In this document: one piece after another, positions 55,615 to 64,000 of the stretch
How positions within the stretch are numbered: position 1 is the first letter of the stretch
How the letters are laid out: every line of letters begins with the position of its first letter
DNA from: Paraburkholderia diazotrophica
Lineage (GTDB): Bacteria; Pseudomonadota; Gammaproteobacteria; Burkholderiales; Burkholderiaceae
Length of the DNA: 64,000 bases
NCBI RefSeq assembly: GCF_900108945.1
Contig: NZ_FNYE01000001.1
Location: 124,001 to 188,000, forward strand
Reading direction: 5' to 3'
Made by a program: the position numbers and the translations under genes
The notes under the pieces: generated by a model
Database searches by the model: none
Told to the model about the DNA's origin: nothing
Seen by the model: the letters and a program-made list of their open reading frames with translations, nothing else

Positions 55615-55675
55615 TTACGGTTCAGTAACGGCCTGACGGCAGCAAGACCCACTACCAGACAATCTGCGCAGGAAG

Positions 55676-55716
55676 CAAAAAAGGCGGACCGCAATCGAGC
55701 GGTGCCGCTTTTTTTC
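55676..55716 (+). terminator. Intrinsic terminator after truB
   Basis: An imperfect stem of AAAGGCGGACCGC with GCGGTGCCGCTTT (one bulge and one internal loop) around an aatcga loop, followed by a run of T. It is flanked on the left by an A-run and so may also act for the convergent emrB transcript. Confidence 0.7.
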
Positions 55717-55771
55717 TTGCCGACTGATTGATGCCCCGACGAATCAAAGCATCAGCCGGCAACGCGCAGAA

Positions 55772-57337
55772 TCAATGTGCCGCTGAAGCCGCCGCGCTCG
55801 CGTCACCGCTGGCCGCGCGCTCGGGACGTGTGAGCCAGATCAGCGCGATCAGTGCAACGAAAATTCCCGCCGACACATAGAACAGATCGTTCACGCCGAG
55901 TTGCGCGGCCTGCTGCGTCGCCATTGAGTTGAAGAGTCCGTACGCTTGCGCCTGGTTCAACCCGGCGCCGCCCATCTGCGTGATCGACTGATCGAACACC
56001 GGGTTGTATGCGTTCGCGCGCTCGGTCAGTTGCGCGTGATGCAGAATCGAGCGATGGTCCCACGCGGTCTCGAAGATCGACGTGCCGATGCCGCCGCACA
56101 TGATCCGCACGAAGTTCGATAGTCCGGAAGCCGCAGGAATCCGTTGGCCGGGCAAACCGGACAGCGTGATCGACACGAGCGGAATGAAGAAGCCCGCCAT
56201 GCCGATGCCTTGAATCAGCGTCGGCAGCATCAGCGAGTACGTGTCGACGCCCGTCGTGTAGCGCGAGCGCATCCAGAAGCACAGGGCGAACACGAGAAAC
56301 GACGCCGTCGAGATGTAGCGCGGATCGGTGCGCGGCAGGATCTTGCCCGTCAGCGGCGAGAGCAGGACTGCGAACACGCCGACGGGCGCCATCACGAGGC
56401 CGGCGTCCGTCGCCGTGTAGCCGATGTCGGTTTGCAGCCAGAGCGGCAGCAGCACGAGGTTGCCGAAGTACAGGCCGTAGCCGATCGCAAGCGCGACCGT
56501 GCCGCCCGTGAAGTTGCGCAGCTTGAAAAGCGACAGGTCCACGACAGGGTGCTTGTCCGTCAGCTCCCATACGATGAAGAACGCCAGCGCGATCAGCGCG
56601 GTGAGCGCGAGCACGACGATCGTCGTCGACGCGAACCAGTCGAGGTCCTTGCCCTTGTCGAGCATGACCTGCAGCGAGCCGACCCACGTGATCAGCAGCA
56701 CGAGGCCGACGATATCGATCGGTGCTTTCTTGATGAGGGAATCGCGGTTGCGGAAGATCGCCCACGTCGCGGCCGCAGCGATGATGCCGACGGGGATGTT
56801 CACGTAGAAAATCCACGGCCACGAGATGTTGTCCGAGATCCAGCCGCCGAGAATCGGACCGGCGACAGGCGCGATCAGCGTCGTCATCGCCCACATCGAG
56901 AGCGCCATCGGCGCCTTCGCGCGCGGATAGCTTGCGAGCAGCAGCGTCTGCGACAGCGGAATCATCGGGCCGGCGACCGCGCCCTGGAGCACGCGCGACG
57001 CGAGCAGGAACGGCAGATTCGGTGAGAGACCGCACATCCACGACGAGATCACGAACAGCACGATCGACGCCATGAAGAGCCGCACCTGGCCGATGCGGTC
57101 CGTGAGCCAGCCTGTCAGCGGCACGGAGATCGCGTTCGCGACCGCGAACGACGTGATCACCCACGTGCCCTGATCGGCGGATACGCCGAGGTCGCCGGAA
57201 ATCGACGGAATCGAGACGTTCGCGATCGACGTGTCCAGCACATTCATGAAAACGGCGAGCGACACCGCGATGGTGCCGATCACCAGTTGCGCGCCCTCGA
57301 GCGGCGGATGAGGGACATGCGCTTGAGCCTGAGCCAT
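55772..57337 (-). CDS. emrB: MFS drug exporter EmrB (DHA2 family)
   Basis: A 521-residue, 14-helix proton-driven exporter that works with EmrA and an outer-membrane channel on hydrophobic drugs and uncouplers. Family signatures: motif D1 LAVFMNVLDTSIANVSIPSI in TM1, motif A GWLTDRIGQVRLFMAS, motif B LLASRVLQGAVAGPMIPLSQ, and motif C APVAGPILGGWISDNISWPW. It lies 38 nt after emrA in the marR-OMF-emrA-emrB order. The start MAQAQAHVPHPP has a disordered, His/Pro-rich beginning. Confidence 0.95.
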   Translation of the reverse strand: MAQAQAHVPHPPLEGAQLVIGTIAVSLAVFMNVLDTSIANVSIPSISGDLGVSADQGTWVITSFAVANAISVPLTGWLTDRIGQVRLFMASIVLFVISSWMCGLSPNLPFLLASRVLQGAVAGPMIPLSQTLLLASYPRAKAPMALSMWAMTTLIAPVAGPILGGWISDNISWPWIFYVNIPVGIIAAAATWAIFRNRDSLIKKAPIDIVGLVLLITWVGSLQVMLDKGKDLDWFASTTIVVLALTALIALAFFIVWELTDKHPVVDLSLFKLRNFTGGTVALAIGYGLYFGNLVLLPLWLQTDIGYTATDAGLVMAPVGVFAVLLSPLTGKILPRTDPRYISTASFLVFALCFWMRSRYTTGVDTYSLMLPTLIQGIGMAGFFIPLVSITLSGLPGQRIPAASGLSNFVRIMCGGIGTSIFETAWDHRSILHHAQLTERANAYNPVFDQSITQMGGAGLNQAQAYGLFNSMATQQAAQLGVNDLFYVSAGIFVALIALIWLTRPERAASGDASAAASAAH

Positions 57338-57375
57338 CTATTGTTCGAACCTTGTTGAATGCGGACGGACACCGC

Positions 57376-58596
57376 TCACATCAGCTTCGGCGTGGCCTTC
57401 GAGCCGGACGCCGCCTTCTGCGGTACGCCGGCGTTCGGCCCTGCGTTTTCCGAAATGATGCGCGCGATTTCCGCGTCGGCTTCGTCGCCGTACTTGTTGA
57501 AGACGTTGGTCTGGTAGACGGTGTTCTGCGCGCTGCCGAGCTCGCCGCCCGTGTCGTTCTTGATGCTCACGTCGACCTGCATCGACAGGCCGATGCGCAG
57601 CGGATGCTTTTCGAGCTCCTGCGGATCGATCGCGATACGCACGGGCAGACGCTGCACGACCTTGATCCAGTTACCCGTCGCGTTCTGCGCGGGCAGCAGC
57701 GAAAACGCCGAGCCCGTGCCCGCCGAGAAGCCGACCACCTTGCCGTGATACTTCACCGATGAGCCGTAGACGTCCGCCGTCAGTTCGACGGGCTGGCCGA
57801 TGCGCATGTGCTTCAACTGCACTTCCTTGAAGTTCGCGTCGACCCACACGGCATTGAGCGGCACGATCGCCATCAGCGGATTGCCCGGCGACACGCGCTG
57901 GCCGACCTGCACTGAGCGCTTCGCGACATAGCCCGTGACAGGCGCGGGCAGCGTGTTGCGCGCGTTGTTCAGATACGCGTCGCGGACCTTGGCGGCCGCG
58001 GCCTGCACGTTCGGATGGCTCGCGATCGTCGTGTTGGCCGTCAGCGCGCGGTTGGACGCGAGCTGCTGCTGAGAGGCGTCGAGCGCGGCTTGTGCGCTCT
58101 TCACGGCATCGCGTGCGTGCGAGATTTCTTCCTGCGACACGGCGCCCGTTTGCGCGACGGTCAGACGGCGCTTCAAGTCGTCCTGGGCACGCGACAGATC
58201 GGCCTGGCGAACGGCGACTTGTGCCTGGTACTGGCTGTCGTCGGCGTAGAGGCCGCGCACCTGGCGCACGACCTGGCCGAGATTCGCTTCCGCCGATTGC
58301 AGCGCGATGCGCGAATCGGCGGGATCGAGCACGACGAGCGGATCGCCGGACTTCACAGTTTGCGTGTCGTCGGCGTTCACGGCGATCACCGTGCCCGTGA
58401 CCTGCGGCGTGATCTGCACGACGTTGCCGTTCACGTATGCGTCGTCGGTATCCTCGTGGAAGCGCGCGACGAGGAAGTAGTAGAGGCCGTACGCGATCGC
58501 GGCAATCAGGATCACGATGACGAGCAGCGTCATCATGCGCTTGCGTTTGCCGTTGCTGGCCGGCTGCGCGTTAGCGGGTTGTTGGGGCGTGCTCAT
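57376..58596 (-). CDS. emrA: EmrA-like membrane-fusion protein
   Basis: A 406-residue HlyD-type adaptor. One N-terminal helix (LLVIVILIAAIAYGLYYFLV) anchors it; then DDAYVNGNVVQITPQVTGTV (barrel-sandwich domain), a long coiled-coil hairpin rich in Gln/Ala/Arg, and the beta-barrel segment PVTGYVAKRSVQVGQRVSPG and LMAIVPLNAVWVDANFKE. It forms the periplasmic bridge between EmrB and the outer-membrane factor encoded just upstream. The spacing to emrB is 38 nt. Confidence 0.95.
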   Translation of the reverse strand: MSTPQQPANAQPASNGKRKRMMTLLVIVILIAAIAYGLYYFLVARFHEDTDDAYVNGNVVQITPQVTGTVIAVNADDTQTVKSGDPLVVLDPADSRIALQSAEANLGQVVRQVRGLYADDSQYQAQVAVRQADLSRAQDDLKRRLTVAQTGAVSQEEISHARDAVKSAQAALDASQQQLASNRALTANTTIASHPNVQAAAAKVRDAYLNNARNTLPAPVTGYVAKRSVQVGQRVSPGNPLMAIVPLNAVWVDANFKEVQLKHMRIGQPVELTADVYGSSVKYHGKVVGFSAGTGSAFSLLPAQNATGNWIKVVQRLPVRIAIDPQELEKHPLRIGLSMQVDVSIKNDTGGELGSAQNTVYQTNVFNKYGDEADAEIARIISENAGPNAGVPQKAASGSKATPKLM

Positions 58597-58676
58597 GAAT
58601 AGGCTCCGGATTCTGTCAGTCTGTATCGTTTATTCGGATCGCAGTGTGCTGTGCGATAGTCGATCGCCTGGCGCGC

Positions 58677-60194
58677 TCAGTTCGACGCGTGGGCCGCCGA
58701 CGCGGCCGCCGCCGCCGATGCGGGCGCATCCGTCGGCACGACGAGACCCGTCTGCGTCGCGTCGAAGCCGCCGCCGAGCGCCTTGATGAGCGCGATCTGC
58801 AAGTCGCGGCGACGCATCTTCAGGTTCGTCACCGTCTGCTCCGCGGCGAGGCGGTTCTCGTCGGCGTTCAGCACCTGCAGTTGCGGCGACAGCCCTGCCT
58901 TGTAGCGGATCACGGCGAGTTCGTACGCTTTCGTCGACGCGTCCAGCGCGCGTTGCGCATCGCCTTGCTGGCGGTCGATCGAGCGGATCGACGAAATCTG
59001 CGTGGCCACGTCGGACAGCGCGTTGATCAGCGTCTGGTTGTAGTTCGCGACGTCCAGGTCGAAGTCGGCGTAGCGGCCCTTCAGTTGAGAGCGCAGCGCG
59101 CCGGCGTCGAAGATAGGCAGATGGATCGCGGGGCCGAACTGGATCTGGCGGCTCGATGCCGTCAGGAAGCGGCTCCAGCCGAACGCATCGAAGCCGAACG
59201 CGGCGGCGAGGTTCACGTCCGGGAAGAACTCGGCCTTCGCTTCCTTCACGTCGTGCATCGCGGCTTCGACCTGCCAGCGCGCGGCGACGATGTCGGGGCG
59301 GCGCGAAACGAGATCGGCGGGCACGTTGTCCGGCAGCGTGACAGCGCCGCCCGGATTGAACACCGGCTTGGCGATCTGCAGGCCGCGGTCCGGGCCCTTG
59401 CCGAGCAGCGCGCCGAGCTGGTAGCGCGTGGTCGTGATCTGGCCGTCGAGTTCGGTCAGGTTCGACTGGCTGGTCGCGATGTTGCCGTTCGCGGTCTGAC
59501 GCTCGACGTTCGTATCGAGACCGGCAGCGACGCGGCCGTTCGTGATCGAGCCGACCGTCTGGCGGTTCTTGATCTCGCGCTCGGCGATGTCTCGCAGCGC
59601 GTAAAGCTGTGCGAGCGAGTTGTACGTGCGCGCGACGGACGCGGCGAGCGTCACGCGTGCCTGTTGCATGTCCGCTTCGGCGGCCTTTTCCTGCGATACG
59701 GCCTGGCCGAGCCGCTGACGGTTCTTACCCCAAAGGTCGAGATCCCAGGAGGCACTGGCGAGCACATTGTTTTCGCTGTACCACGTCCCGCCGAAGGGCG
59801 GCGGGAACAAGGCGTTTTCCGAATACAGCTCGCGGGTCCACGAGTAGCTGCCTTCGACCTTCGGATACAGCGCCGATTTCGACGATTCGATATAGGACGA
59901 CGCCTTCGCGATGCGCGCCTGCGCCTGCGCGATCGACGGATTGCCCGCGAGTGCTTCCGCGATCAGCTGCGGCAACTGCGAATCGCCGAACTGATTCGCC
60001 CAGTCGAGCGTCGGCCACTGACCGCCCTCGGCGGGCAGGCTTTGCGCGGACTCGAACTGCGAGCTGGGCGCGATCTGCTTGTCGTCCTTCAGATCGAAGT
60101 AGTTCGCGCAGCCGGCGAGCACCAGCGCCGCGACGGCGGCAGCGACTGCCGCCCGGCGTGACGATGCGTGCGCGCGTCTCGACAGGAATTTCAT
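58677..60194 (-). CDS. Outer-membrane efflux lipoprotein (NodT/OprM family)
   Basis: A 505-residue outer-membrane channel. From the ATG at 60194 the signal sequence ends in a lipobox LVLAGC with the lipidated Cys at residue 29. Two OEP repeats follow, each with helical barrel segments; conserved pieces include LPQLIAEALAGNPSIAQAQA, RRPDIVAARWQVEAAMHDVK and LFPPPFGGTWYSENN. It supplies the exit duct for EmrAB. A start at 60221 is possible but adds non-signal residues. The ATG follows an AGAG site. Confidence 0.93.
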   Translation of the reverse strand: MKFLSRRAHASSRRAAVAAAVAALVLAGCANYFDLKDDKQIAPSSQFESAQSLPAEGGQWPTLDWANQFGDSQLPQLIAEALAGNPSIAQAQARIAKASSYIESSKSALYPKVEGSYSWTRELYSENALFPPPFGGTWYSENNVLASASWDLDLWGKNRQRLGQAVSQEKAAEADMQQARVTLAASVARTYNSLAQLYALRDIAEREIKNRQTVGSITNGRVAAGLDTNVERQTANGNIATSQSNLTELDGQITTTRYQLGALLGKGPDRGLQIAKPVFNPGGAVTLPDNVPADLVSRRPDIVAARWQVEAAMHDVKEAKAEFFPDVNLAAAFGFDAFGWSRFLTASSRQIQFGPAIHLPIFDAGALRSQLKGRYADFDLDVANYNQTLINALSDVATQISSIRSIDRQQGDAQRALDASTKAYELAVIRYKAGLSPQLQVLNADENRLAAEQTVTNLKMRRRDLQIALIKALGGGFDATQTGLVVPTDAPASAAAAASAAHASN

Positions 60195-60251
60195 CGCTGA
60201 ACTCTTTGCGTGTAATGGCATTTTTCTTTAATGGACGGTGCAACTATTTTC

Positions 60252-60767
60252 TTACGATTTGCTATCGGCATTGCTTGCCGAGTCACGGTTTTCGCCGAGT
60301 AATTCGCAGCTATTTGCCAAGACTCGCCTCAGAAGACTCTTGAGGAATCCCGTTTCCTCTGGCGTGAAACCGGATAGCAACTTCTCCGTCACGCCCGTGA
60401 AAACGGCCGGCATGCGCGCGGCGATTGCGTGGCCTTCGGCCGTCAACGCAAGCCGGACGACGCGCCGGTCTTCGTCGCTGCGGACCCGCGTGAGCAGCCC
60501 GCGTTTTTCGAGGCGATCGACGAGGCGCGTGACCGCACTCGCGTCGATGCCGTACTCGCGCGCCAGTTCGGCCGCGAGCAGGCATTTGCCGCTCGCGACC
60601 ATGAACAGCACGCTGGCCTGCTGGCTGGTGATGCCGAGTTCGGCCATCGTGCGCTGCGTCACGAGGTTCGACAGCGCTGATTTCACGCGTGAAATCAGAT
60701 AGCCGACGCTTTCGCCCAATTGGTATTCGCTGACCTCGGGCGATGGCGTGTTGGACGGTTCGGTCAT
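60252..60767 (-). CDS. MarR family transcriptional regulator
   Basis: A 171-residue MarR-type winged-helix repressor at the head of the OMF-emrA-emrB operon. Helix-turn-helix: LGITSQQASVLFMVASGKCL, AELAREYGIDASAVTRLVDR, LEKRGLLTRVRSDEDRRVVR with the wing Arg residues. The N- and C-terminal helices form the dimer. A 14-bp dyad over the operon's promoter (60801-60814) is the likely binding site, so drug or phenolic ligands released from the pump substrate pool probably lift repression. E. coli EmrR/MprA is the closest functional analogue. Confidence 0.93.
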   Translation of the reverse strand: MTEPSNTPSPEVSEYQLGESVGYLISRVKSALSNLVTQRTMAELGITSQQASVLFMVASGKCLLAAELAREYGIDASAVTRLVDRLEKRGLLTRVRSDEDRRVVRLALTAEGHAIAARMPAVFTGVTEKLLSGFTPEETGFLKSLLRRVLANSCELLGENRDSASNADSKS

Positions 60768-60800
60768 GATTCTCGTGCGACTGCAATGGTTGACTATGCA

Positions 60801-60831
60801 CGATTGTAGAATCGATTAATTGACGCGGCAA
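60801..60831 (-). promoter_or_regulatory. marR-emr operon promoter with overlapping MarR operator
   Basis: On the minus strand, TTGCCG (60826-60831), exactly 17-nt spacer, TACAAT (60803-60808). The -10 lies inside the dyad CGATT-ctac-AATCG (60801-60814). Binding there would block RNA polymerase, the common arrangement for MarR autorepressors. Confidence 0.65.
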
Positions 60832-60984
60832 GCGTTATTGCAGCTTAGGCAAGGATCTATCTCGCGTCGGATGAAAATCGGAGGAAAACTTTGCTGGCGT
60901 GACAGGCGGGAAGGGCGCATGCGTTGCGTTATTGAGATATTGGGGCGCGCCATCGGGGAATACCAGAAACGCGTCACCGACGCG

Positions 60985-61010
60985 TGCTATACTTTTGGGT
61001 TCCCAAAAGT
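60985..61010 (+). promoter_or_regulatory. typA extended -10 promoter with start-site palindrome
   Basis: TGCTATACT (60985-60993) is an extended -10 element. A nearly perfect palindrome CTTTTGGG-TT-CCCAAAAG (60992-61009) begins inside it and covers the expected transcription start, which could be an operator or form a 5'-end hairpin in the mRNA. Confidence 0.5.
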
Positions 61011-61080
61011 GCGCTTTGGGCTTGGCGAAGTAGCTGGGCAGGTGGCGCACTCCACTCGTTTCCAGCGTCTCCAGGTTCCT

Positions 61081-62907
61081 ATGTCCCGCGCTCTCCGCAA
61101 CATCGCCATCATCGCTCACGTCGACCACGGCAAAACCACGCTCGTCGACCAGCTGCTCCGCCAGTCCGGCACCTTCCGCGAAAACCAGCAGATCGCGGAA
61201 CGCGTGATGGACTCGAACGACATCGAAAAAGAGCGCGGCATCACGATTCTCGCCAAGAACTGCGCCGTCGAATACGAAGGCACGCACATCAATATCGTCG
61301 ATACCCCGGGCCACGCCGACTTCGGCGGCGAAGTGGAGCGCGTGCTGTCGATGGTCGATTCCGTGCTGCTGCTCGTCGACGCCGTCGAAGGCCCGATGCC
61401 GCAAACCCGTTTCGTCACGAAGAAGGCGCTCGCGCTGGGCCTCAAGCCGATCGTCGTGGTCAACAAGATCGACCGTCCGGGCGCGCGCATCGACTGGGTG
61501 ATCAATCAGACGTTCGAGTTGTTCGACAAGCTCGGCGCGACGGAAGAGCAGCTTGACTTCCCGGTCGTCTACGCGTCGGGCCTTAACGGCTACGCCGGCC
61601 TCGATCCTAGCGTGCGCGACGGCGACATGCGCCCGCTGTTCGAAGCGATCCTCGAACACGTGCCCGTGCGCCCGGCCGATCCGGACGGTCCGCTGCAACT
61701 GCAGATCACGTCGCTCGACTATTCGACGTACGTCGGCCGCATCGGCGTGGGCCGCATCACGCGCGGCCGCATCAAGCCGGGTCAGCAGGTGGCGCTGCGC
61801 TTCGGTCCGGAAGCCGAGATCCTGAACCGCAAGATCAACCAGGTTCTGTCGTTCCAGGGCCTGGAGCGCGTCCAGGTCGATGAAGCGCAAGCGGGCGACA
61901 TCGTGCTGATCAACGGCATCGAAGACGTCGGCATCGGCGCGACGATCTGCGCGCCGGACAATCCCGAAGCGCTGCCGATGATCACCGTCGACGAACCCAC
62001 GCTGACGATGAACTTCCTCGTCAACTCGTCGCCGCTCGCGGGCAAGGAAGGCAAGTTCGTGACGAGCCGCCAGATTCGCGACCGTCTGATGAAGGAGCTG
62101 AACCACAACGTCGCGTTGCGCGTGAAGGATACGGGCGACGAAACGGTATTCGAAGTGTCGGGTCGCGGCGAACTGCACCTCACGATTCTGGTCGAGAACA
62201 TGCGCCGCGAAGGGTATGAGCTGGCTGTGTCGCGTCCGCGCGTGGTGCTGCAGGAAGTCGACGGCGTGAAGCACGAGCCGTACGAACTGCTGACGGTCGA
62301 CGTCGAAGACGCGCACCAGGGCGGCGTGATGGAAGAACTGGGCCGCCGCAAGGGTGAAATGCTGGACATGGCGTCGGACGGCCGTGGCCGCACGCGTCTG
62401 GAATACCGCATCCCGGCGCGTGGCCTGATCGGCTTCCAGGGCGAGTTCATGACGCTCACGCGCGGCACGGGCCTGATGAGCCACGTGTTCGACGAGTACC
62501 TGCCGCTGAAGGAAGGCTCGCTTGGCGAGCGCCGCAACGGCGTGCTGATCTCGCAGGACGACGGCGCCGCTGTTGCCTACGCGCTGTGGAAACTGCAGGA
62601 TCGCGGCCGCATGTTCGTGAAGCCGGGCGACGCGCTGTACGAAGGCATGATCATCGGCATTCACAGCCGCGACAACGACCTGGTCGTGAACCCGATCAAG
62701 GGCAAGCAGCTGACCAACGTGCGTGCGTCGGGCACCGACGAAGCCGTGCGTCTCGTTCCGCCGATCCAGATGTCGCTCGAATACGCGGTCGAATTTATCG
62801 ACGATGACGAGCTCGTCGAAGTGACGCCGCAAAGCATCCGTCTGCGCAAGCGTCACCTGAAGGAGCACGAGCGCCGCCGCGCGAGCCGCGAAGCGGCAGC
62901 CAGCTGA
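61081..62907 (+). CDS. typA: Ribosome-associated GTPase TypA/BipA
   Basis: A 608-residue translational GTPase that binds the 70S ribosome and helps assembly and stress responses. G motifs: [19 protein letters not shown] (G1), [15 protein letters not shown] (G2 region), [16 protein letters not shown] (G3), [12 protein letters not shown] (G4). The C-terminal half has the BipA-specific domain ([40 protein letters not shown]). The ATG at 61081 is used; an upstream in-frame ATG reads promoter DNA. A strong terminator follows. Confidence 0.97.
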   Translation: MSRALRNIAIIAHVDHGKTTLVDQLLRQSGTFRENQQIAERVMDSNDIEKERGITILAKNCAVEYEGTHINIVDTPGHADFGGEVERVLSMVDSVLLLVDAVEGPMPQTRFVTKKALALGLKPIVVVNKIDRPGARIDWVINQTFELFDKLGATEEQLDFPVVYASGLNGYAGLDPSVRDGDMRPLFEAILEHVPVRPADPDGPLQLQITSLDYSTYVGRIGVGRITRGRIKPGQQVALRFGPEAEILNRKINQVLSFQGLERVQVDEAQAGDIVLINGIEDVGIGATICAPDNPEALPMITVDEPTLTMNFLVNSSPLAGKEGKFVTSRQIRDRLMKELNHNVALRVKDTGDETVFEVSGRGELHLTILVENMRREGYELAVSRPRVVLQEVDGVKHEPYELLTVDVEDAHQGGVMEELGRRKGEMLDMASDGRGRTRLEYRIPARGLIGFQGEFMTLTRGTGLMSHVFDEYLPLKEGSLGERRNGVLISQDDGAAVAYALWKLQDRGRMFVKPGDALYEGMIIGIHSRDNDLVVNPIKGKQLTNVRASGTDEAVRLVPPIQMSLEYAVEFIDDDELVEVTPQSIRLRKRHLKEHERRRASREAAAS

Positions 62908-62943
62908 GGTCCGCGAGCCTTTGCGGGCATGCATTCGGCATCA

Positions 62944-62973
62944 GCAAAAAGCCGCCTTCGGGCGGCTTTTTGC
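62944..62973 (+). terminator. Intrinsic terminator after typA
   Basis: GCAAAAAGCCGCC, UUCG tetraloop, GGCGGCTTTTTGC: a 13-bp perfect stem whose right arm includes the T-run (62944-62973). It closes the typA transcript 37 nt past the stop. Confidence 0.9.
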
Positions 62974-63270
62974 ATTGCGCGCGGTACCTCGTCGGACGGT
63001 GTTCGAATATGCGCCTAAAGTATTCTTGCGCAGTGCGGCAAACACTGTTGCGAAAGCATAAAACCTGCCGCAAAGCCCCGTGGGAAGGGGATTTCAATTG
63101 GGATCTGTCCTATATCAACCATTGGTTATGTGATATGCTCCCGCGAATGCAAGTTTTAGGTCCTTCCAAGCAAGACTTGATTCGCGCAATCCGCTAAACG
63201 GTCAGGCCGTGTCGCGGAAGGTTCAGTAACCCGCTATTTCTCGAGAAGCTCGAAGAAAGGTGAGCGTAAA
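62974..63270. other. Leader/promoter region of odhA
   Basis: About 300 bases with no gene. It holds nested dyads at 63112-63136 and an A/G-rich ribosome-site stretch (GAAGAAAGGTGAGCG) just before the odhA start. No -10/-35 pair is clear by eye. Confidence 0.5.
63112..63136. promoter_or_regulatory. Nested dyad upstream of odhA
   Basis: ATATCA (63112-63117) and TGATAT (63131-63136) form an outer dyad; AACCA (63117-63121) and TGGTT (63123-63127) form an inner one. It is A/T-rich and about 135 nt before the odhA start, fitting an operator for a dimeric regulator. Confidence 0.4.
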
Positions 63271-64000
63271 ATGATGAAGCAATTCCAGTCGAACTCGTAT
63301 CTGTTCGGCGGCAATGCTCCGTACGTAGAAGAGTTGTACGAAGCATATCTCGACAATCCCGCGTCAGTGCCCGAGACCTGGCGCAACTATTTCGACGCAT
63401 TGCAGAACGTCCCTGCGTCGGATGGCACGGCAGCCAACGATGTGGCTCACGGCCCGATCGTCGAATCGTTTGCTCAACGCGCGAAGGCCAATGCGTTCCT
63501 TCCGCGAGTCGCCGGCGAAGATCTCACCACCGCGCGAAAGCAGGTTTATGTGCAGTCCCTCATCGGCGCATATCGCTTCCTCGGCTCGCAATGGGCCAAC
63601 CTCGATCCTCTGAAGCGCCGCGAACGTCCGAACATTCCCGAGCTCGAACCCGCGTTCTACGACTTCACCGAAGCCGACATGGACCAGGTGTTCAACACGA
63701 ACAACCTGTACTTCGGTTTCGAGCAGGCTTCGCTGCGTGACATCGTCAAGGCGTTGCGCGACACGTACTGCGGCACGATCGGCGCCGAGTACATGTATCT
63801 GAGCGATCCGGAGCAGAAGCGCTGGTGGAAGGAAAAGCTCGAGTCGATCCGCTCGACGCCGAACTTCTCGAACGAGAAGAAGAAACACATCCTGAACCGT
63901 CTGACGGCATCGGAAGGCCTCGAGCGCTTCCTGCATACCAAGTACGTCGGTCAGAAGCGCTTCTCGCTGGAAGGCGGCGAAAGCTTTATCGCGTCGATGG
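63271..64000 (+). CDS. odhA: 2-oxoglutarate dehydrogenase E1 component (5' part; runs off window)
   Basis: First about 243 residues of the thiamine-diphosphate E1 enzyme that decarboxylates 2-oxoglutarate in the TCA cycle. The N-terminus MMKQFQSNSYLFGGNAPYVE, YEAYLDNPASVPETWRNYFD and the later LGSQWANLDPLKRRERPNIP and YCGTIGAEYMYLSDPEQKRW match OdhA/SucA closely. A GAAAGGTGAGCG ribosome site precedes the ATG at 63271 (a second ATG follows at once). E2 (odhB) and lipoamide dehydrogenase normally follow in this group, beyond the window. Confidence 0.95.
   Translation, partial: MMKQFQSNSYLFGGNAPYVEELYEAYLDNPASVPETWRNYFDALQNVPASDGTAANDVAHGPIVESFAQRAKANAFLPRVAGEDLTTARKQVYVQSLIGAYRFLGSQWANLDPLKRRERPNIPELEPAFYDFTEADMDQVFNTNNLYFGFEQASLRDIVKALRDTYCGTIGAEYMYLSDPEQKRWWKEKLESIRSTPNFSNEKKKHILNRLTASEGLERFLHTKYVGQKRFSLEGGESFIASM

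Noticed and set aside
60835..62934. A 699-residue open frame opposite typA
   Set aside because: Shadow of typA with His/Arg/Asp-rich composition.

Overview
The window is GC-rich, densely coded chromosomal DNA from a beta-proteobacterium, most likely Burkholderia sensu lato (Paraburkholderia or Caballeronia type). Support comes from the codon use, the recC-recB-recD order, the scpB-rluB-rimP-nusA-infB-rbfA-truB block followed by an EmrAB/OprM efflux operon, typA and the 2-oxoglutarate dehydrogenase E1 gene, and several typical beta-proteobacterial hypothetical proteins. I see no rRNA, tRNA, CRISPR array, prophage or complete insertion sequence.

Layout. 1-6.6 kb: minus-strand RND efflux operon mdtA-mdtB-mdtC (mdtC runs off the left edge), with an IclR regulator upstream on the same strand. 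8-13.6 kb: PRC-barrel protein, frameshifted CHAD protein, lysine/alanine-rich histone-H1-like protein, two tandem paralogous small proteins, the fluoride channel crcB behind a clear fluoride riboswitch, and an ammonium transporter. 14-23 kb: orphan sensor kinase, DJ-1/PfpI protein, small lipoprotein, Rrf2 regulator plus NAD(P)H-binding protein sharing an operator, large MscS channel, and a cysteine-dioxygenase-like gene divergent from a DecR/CyuR-like Lrp regulator. 23-35 kb: FUSC/YccS-type inner-membrane protein and the overlapping recCBD operon. 35.2-35.7 kb: a minisatellite of about twenty 19-20 bp units. 35.7-45.6 kb: small accessory and stress genes (VC0807-like membrane protein, ArfB, EAL phosphodiesterase, ABM monooxygenase, YdcF-like protein, secreted small proteins, truncated IS5-type transposase, LysR regulator, aminotransferase). 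45.9-55.6 kb: core chromosome-segregation, rRNA modification and translation/transcription operon. 55.8-60.8 kb: marR-OMF-emrA-emrB operon on the minus strand. 61-64 kb: typA and the start of the odhA/sucA gene.

How genes work together. Two complete export systems (RND MdtABC, MFS EmrAB with an outer-membrane factor) bracket the window. RecBCD forms one translationally coupled operon. rimP, nusA, infB, rbfA and truB supply ribosome maturation, transcription elongation and initiation factors, and are preceded by a promoter, a roughly 200-nt leader and an intrinsic terminator that looks like an attenuator. The most informative non-coding signals are the crcB riboswitch, the twin Rrf2 operators, an Lrp-type box between the cysteine-dioxygenase and Lrp genes, an exact RstA-type box upstream of a small periplasmic protein gene, the MarR palindrome over the emr promoter, and an orphan promoter/terminator pair (8.25-8.51 kb) that may define a small RNA. 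No single large undescribed multi-gene system was recognised.
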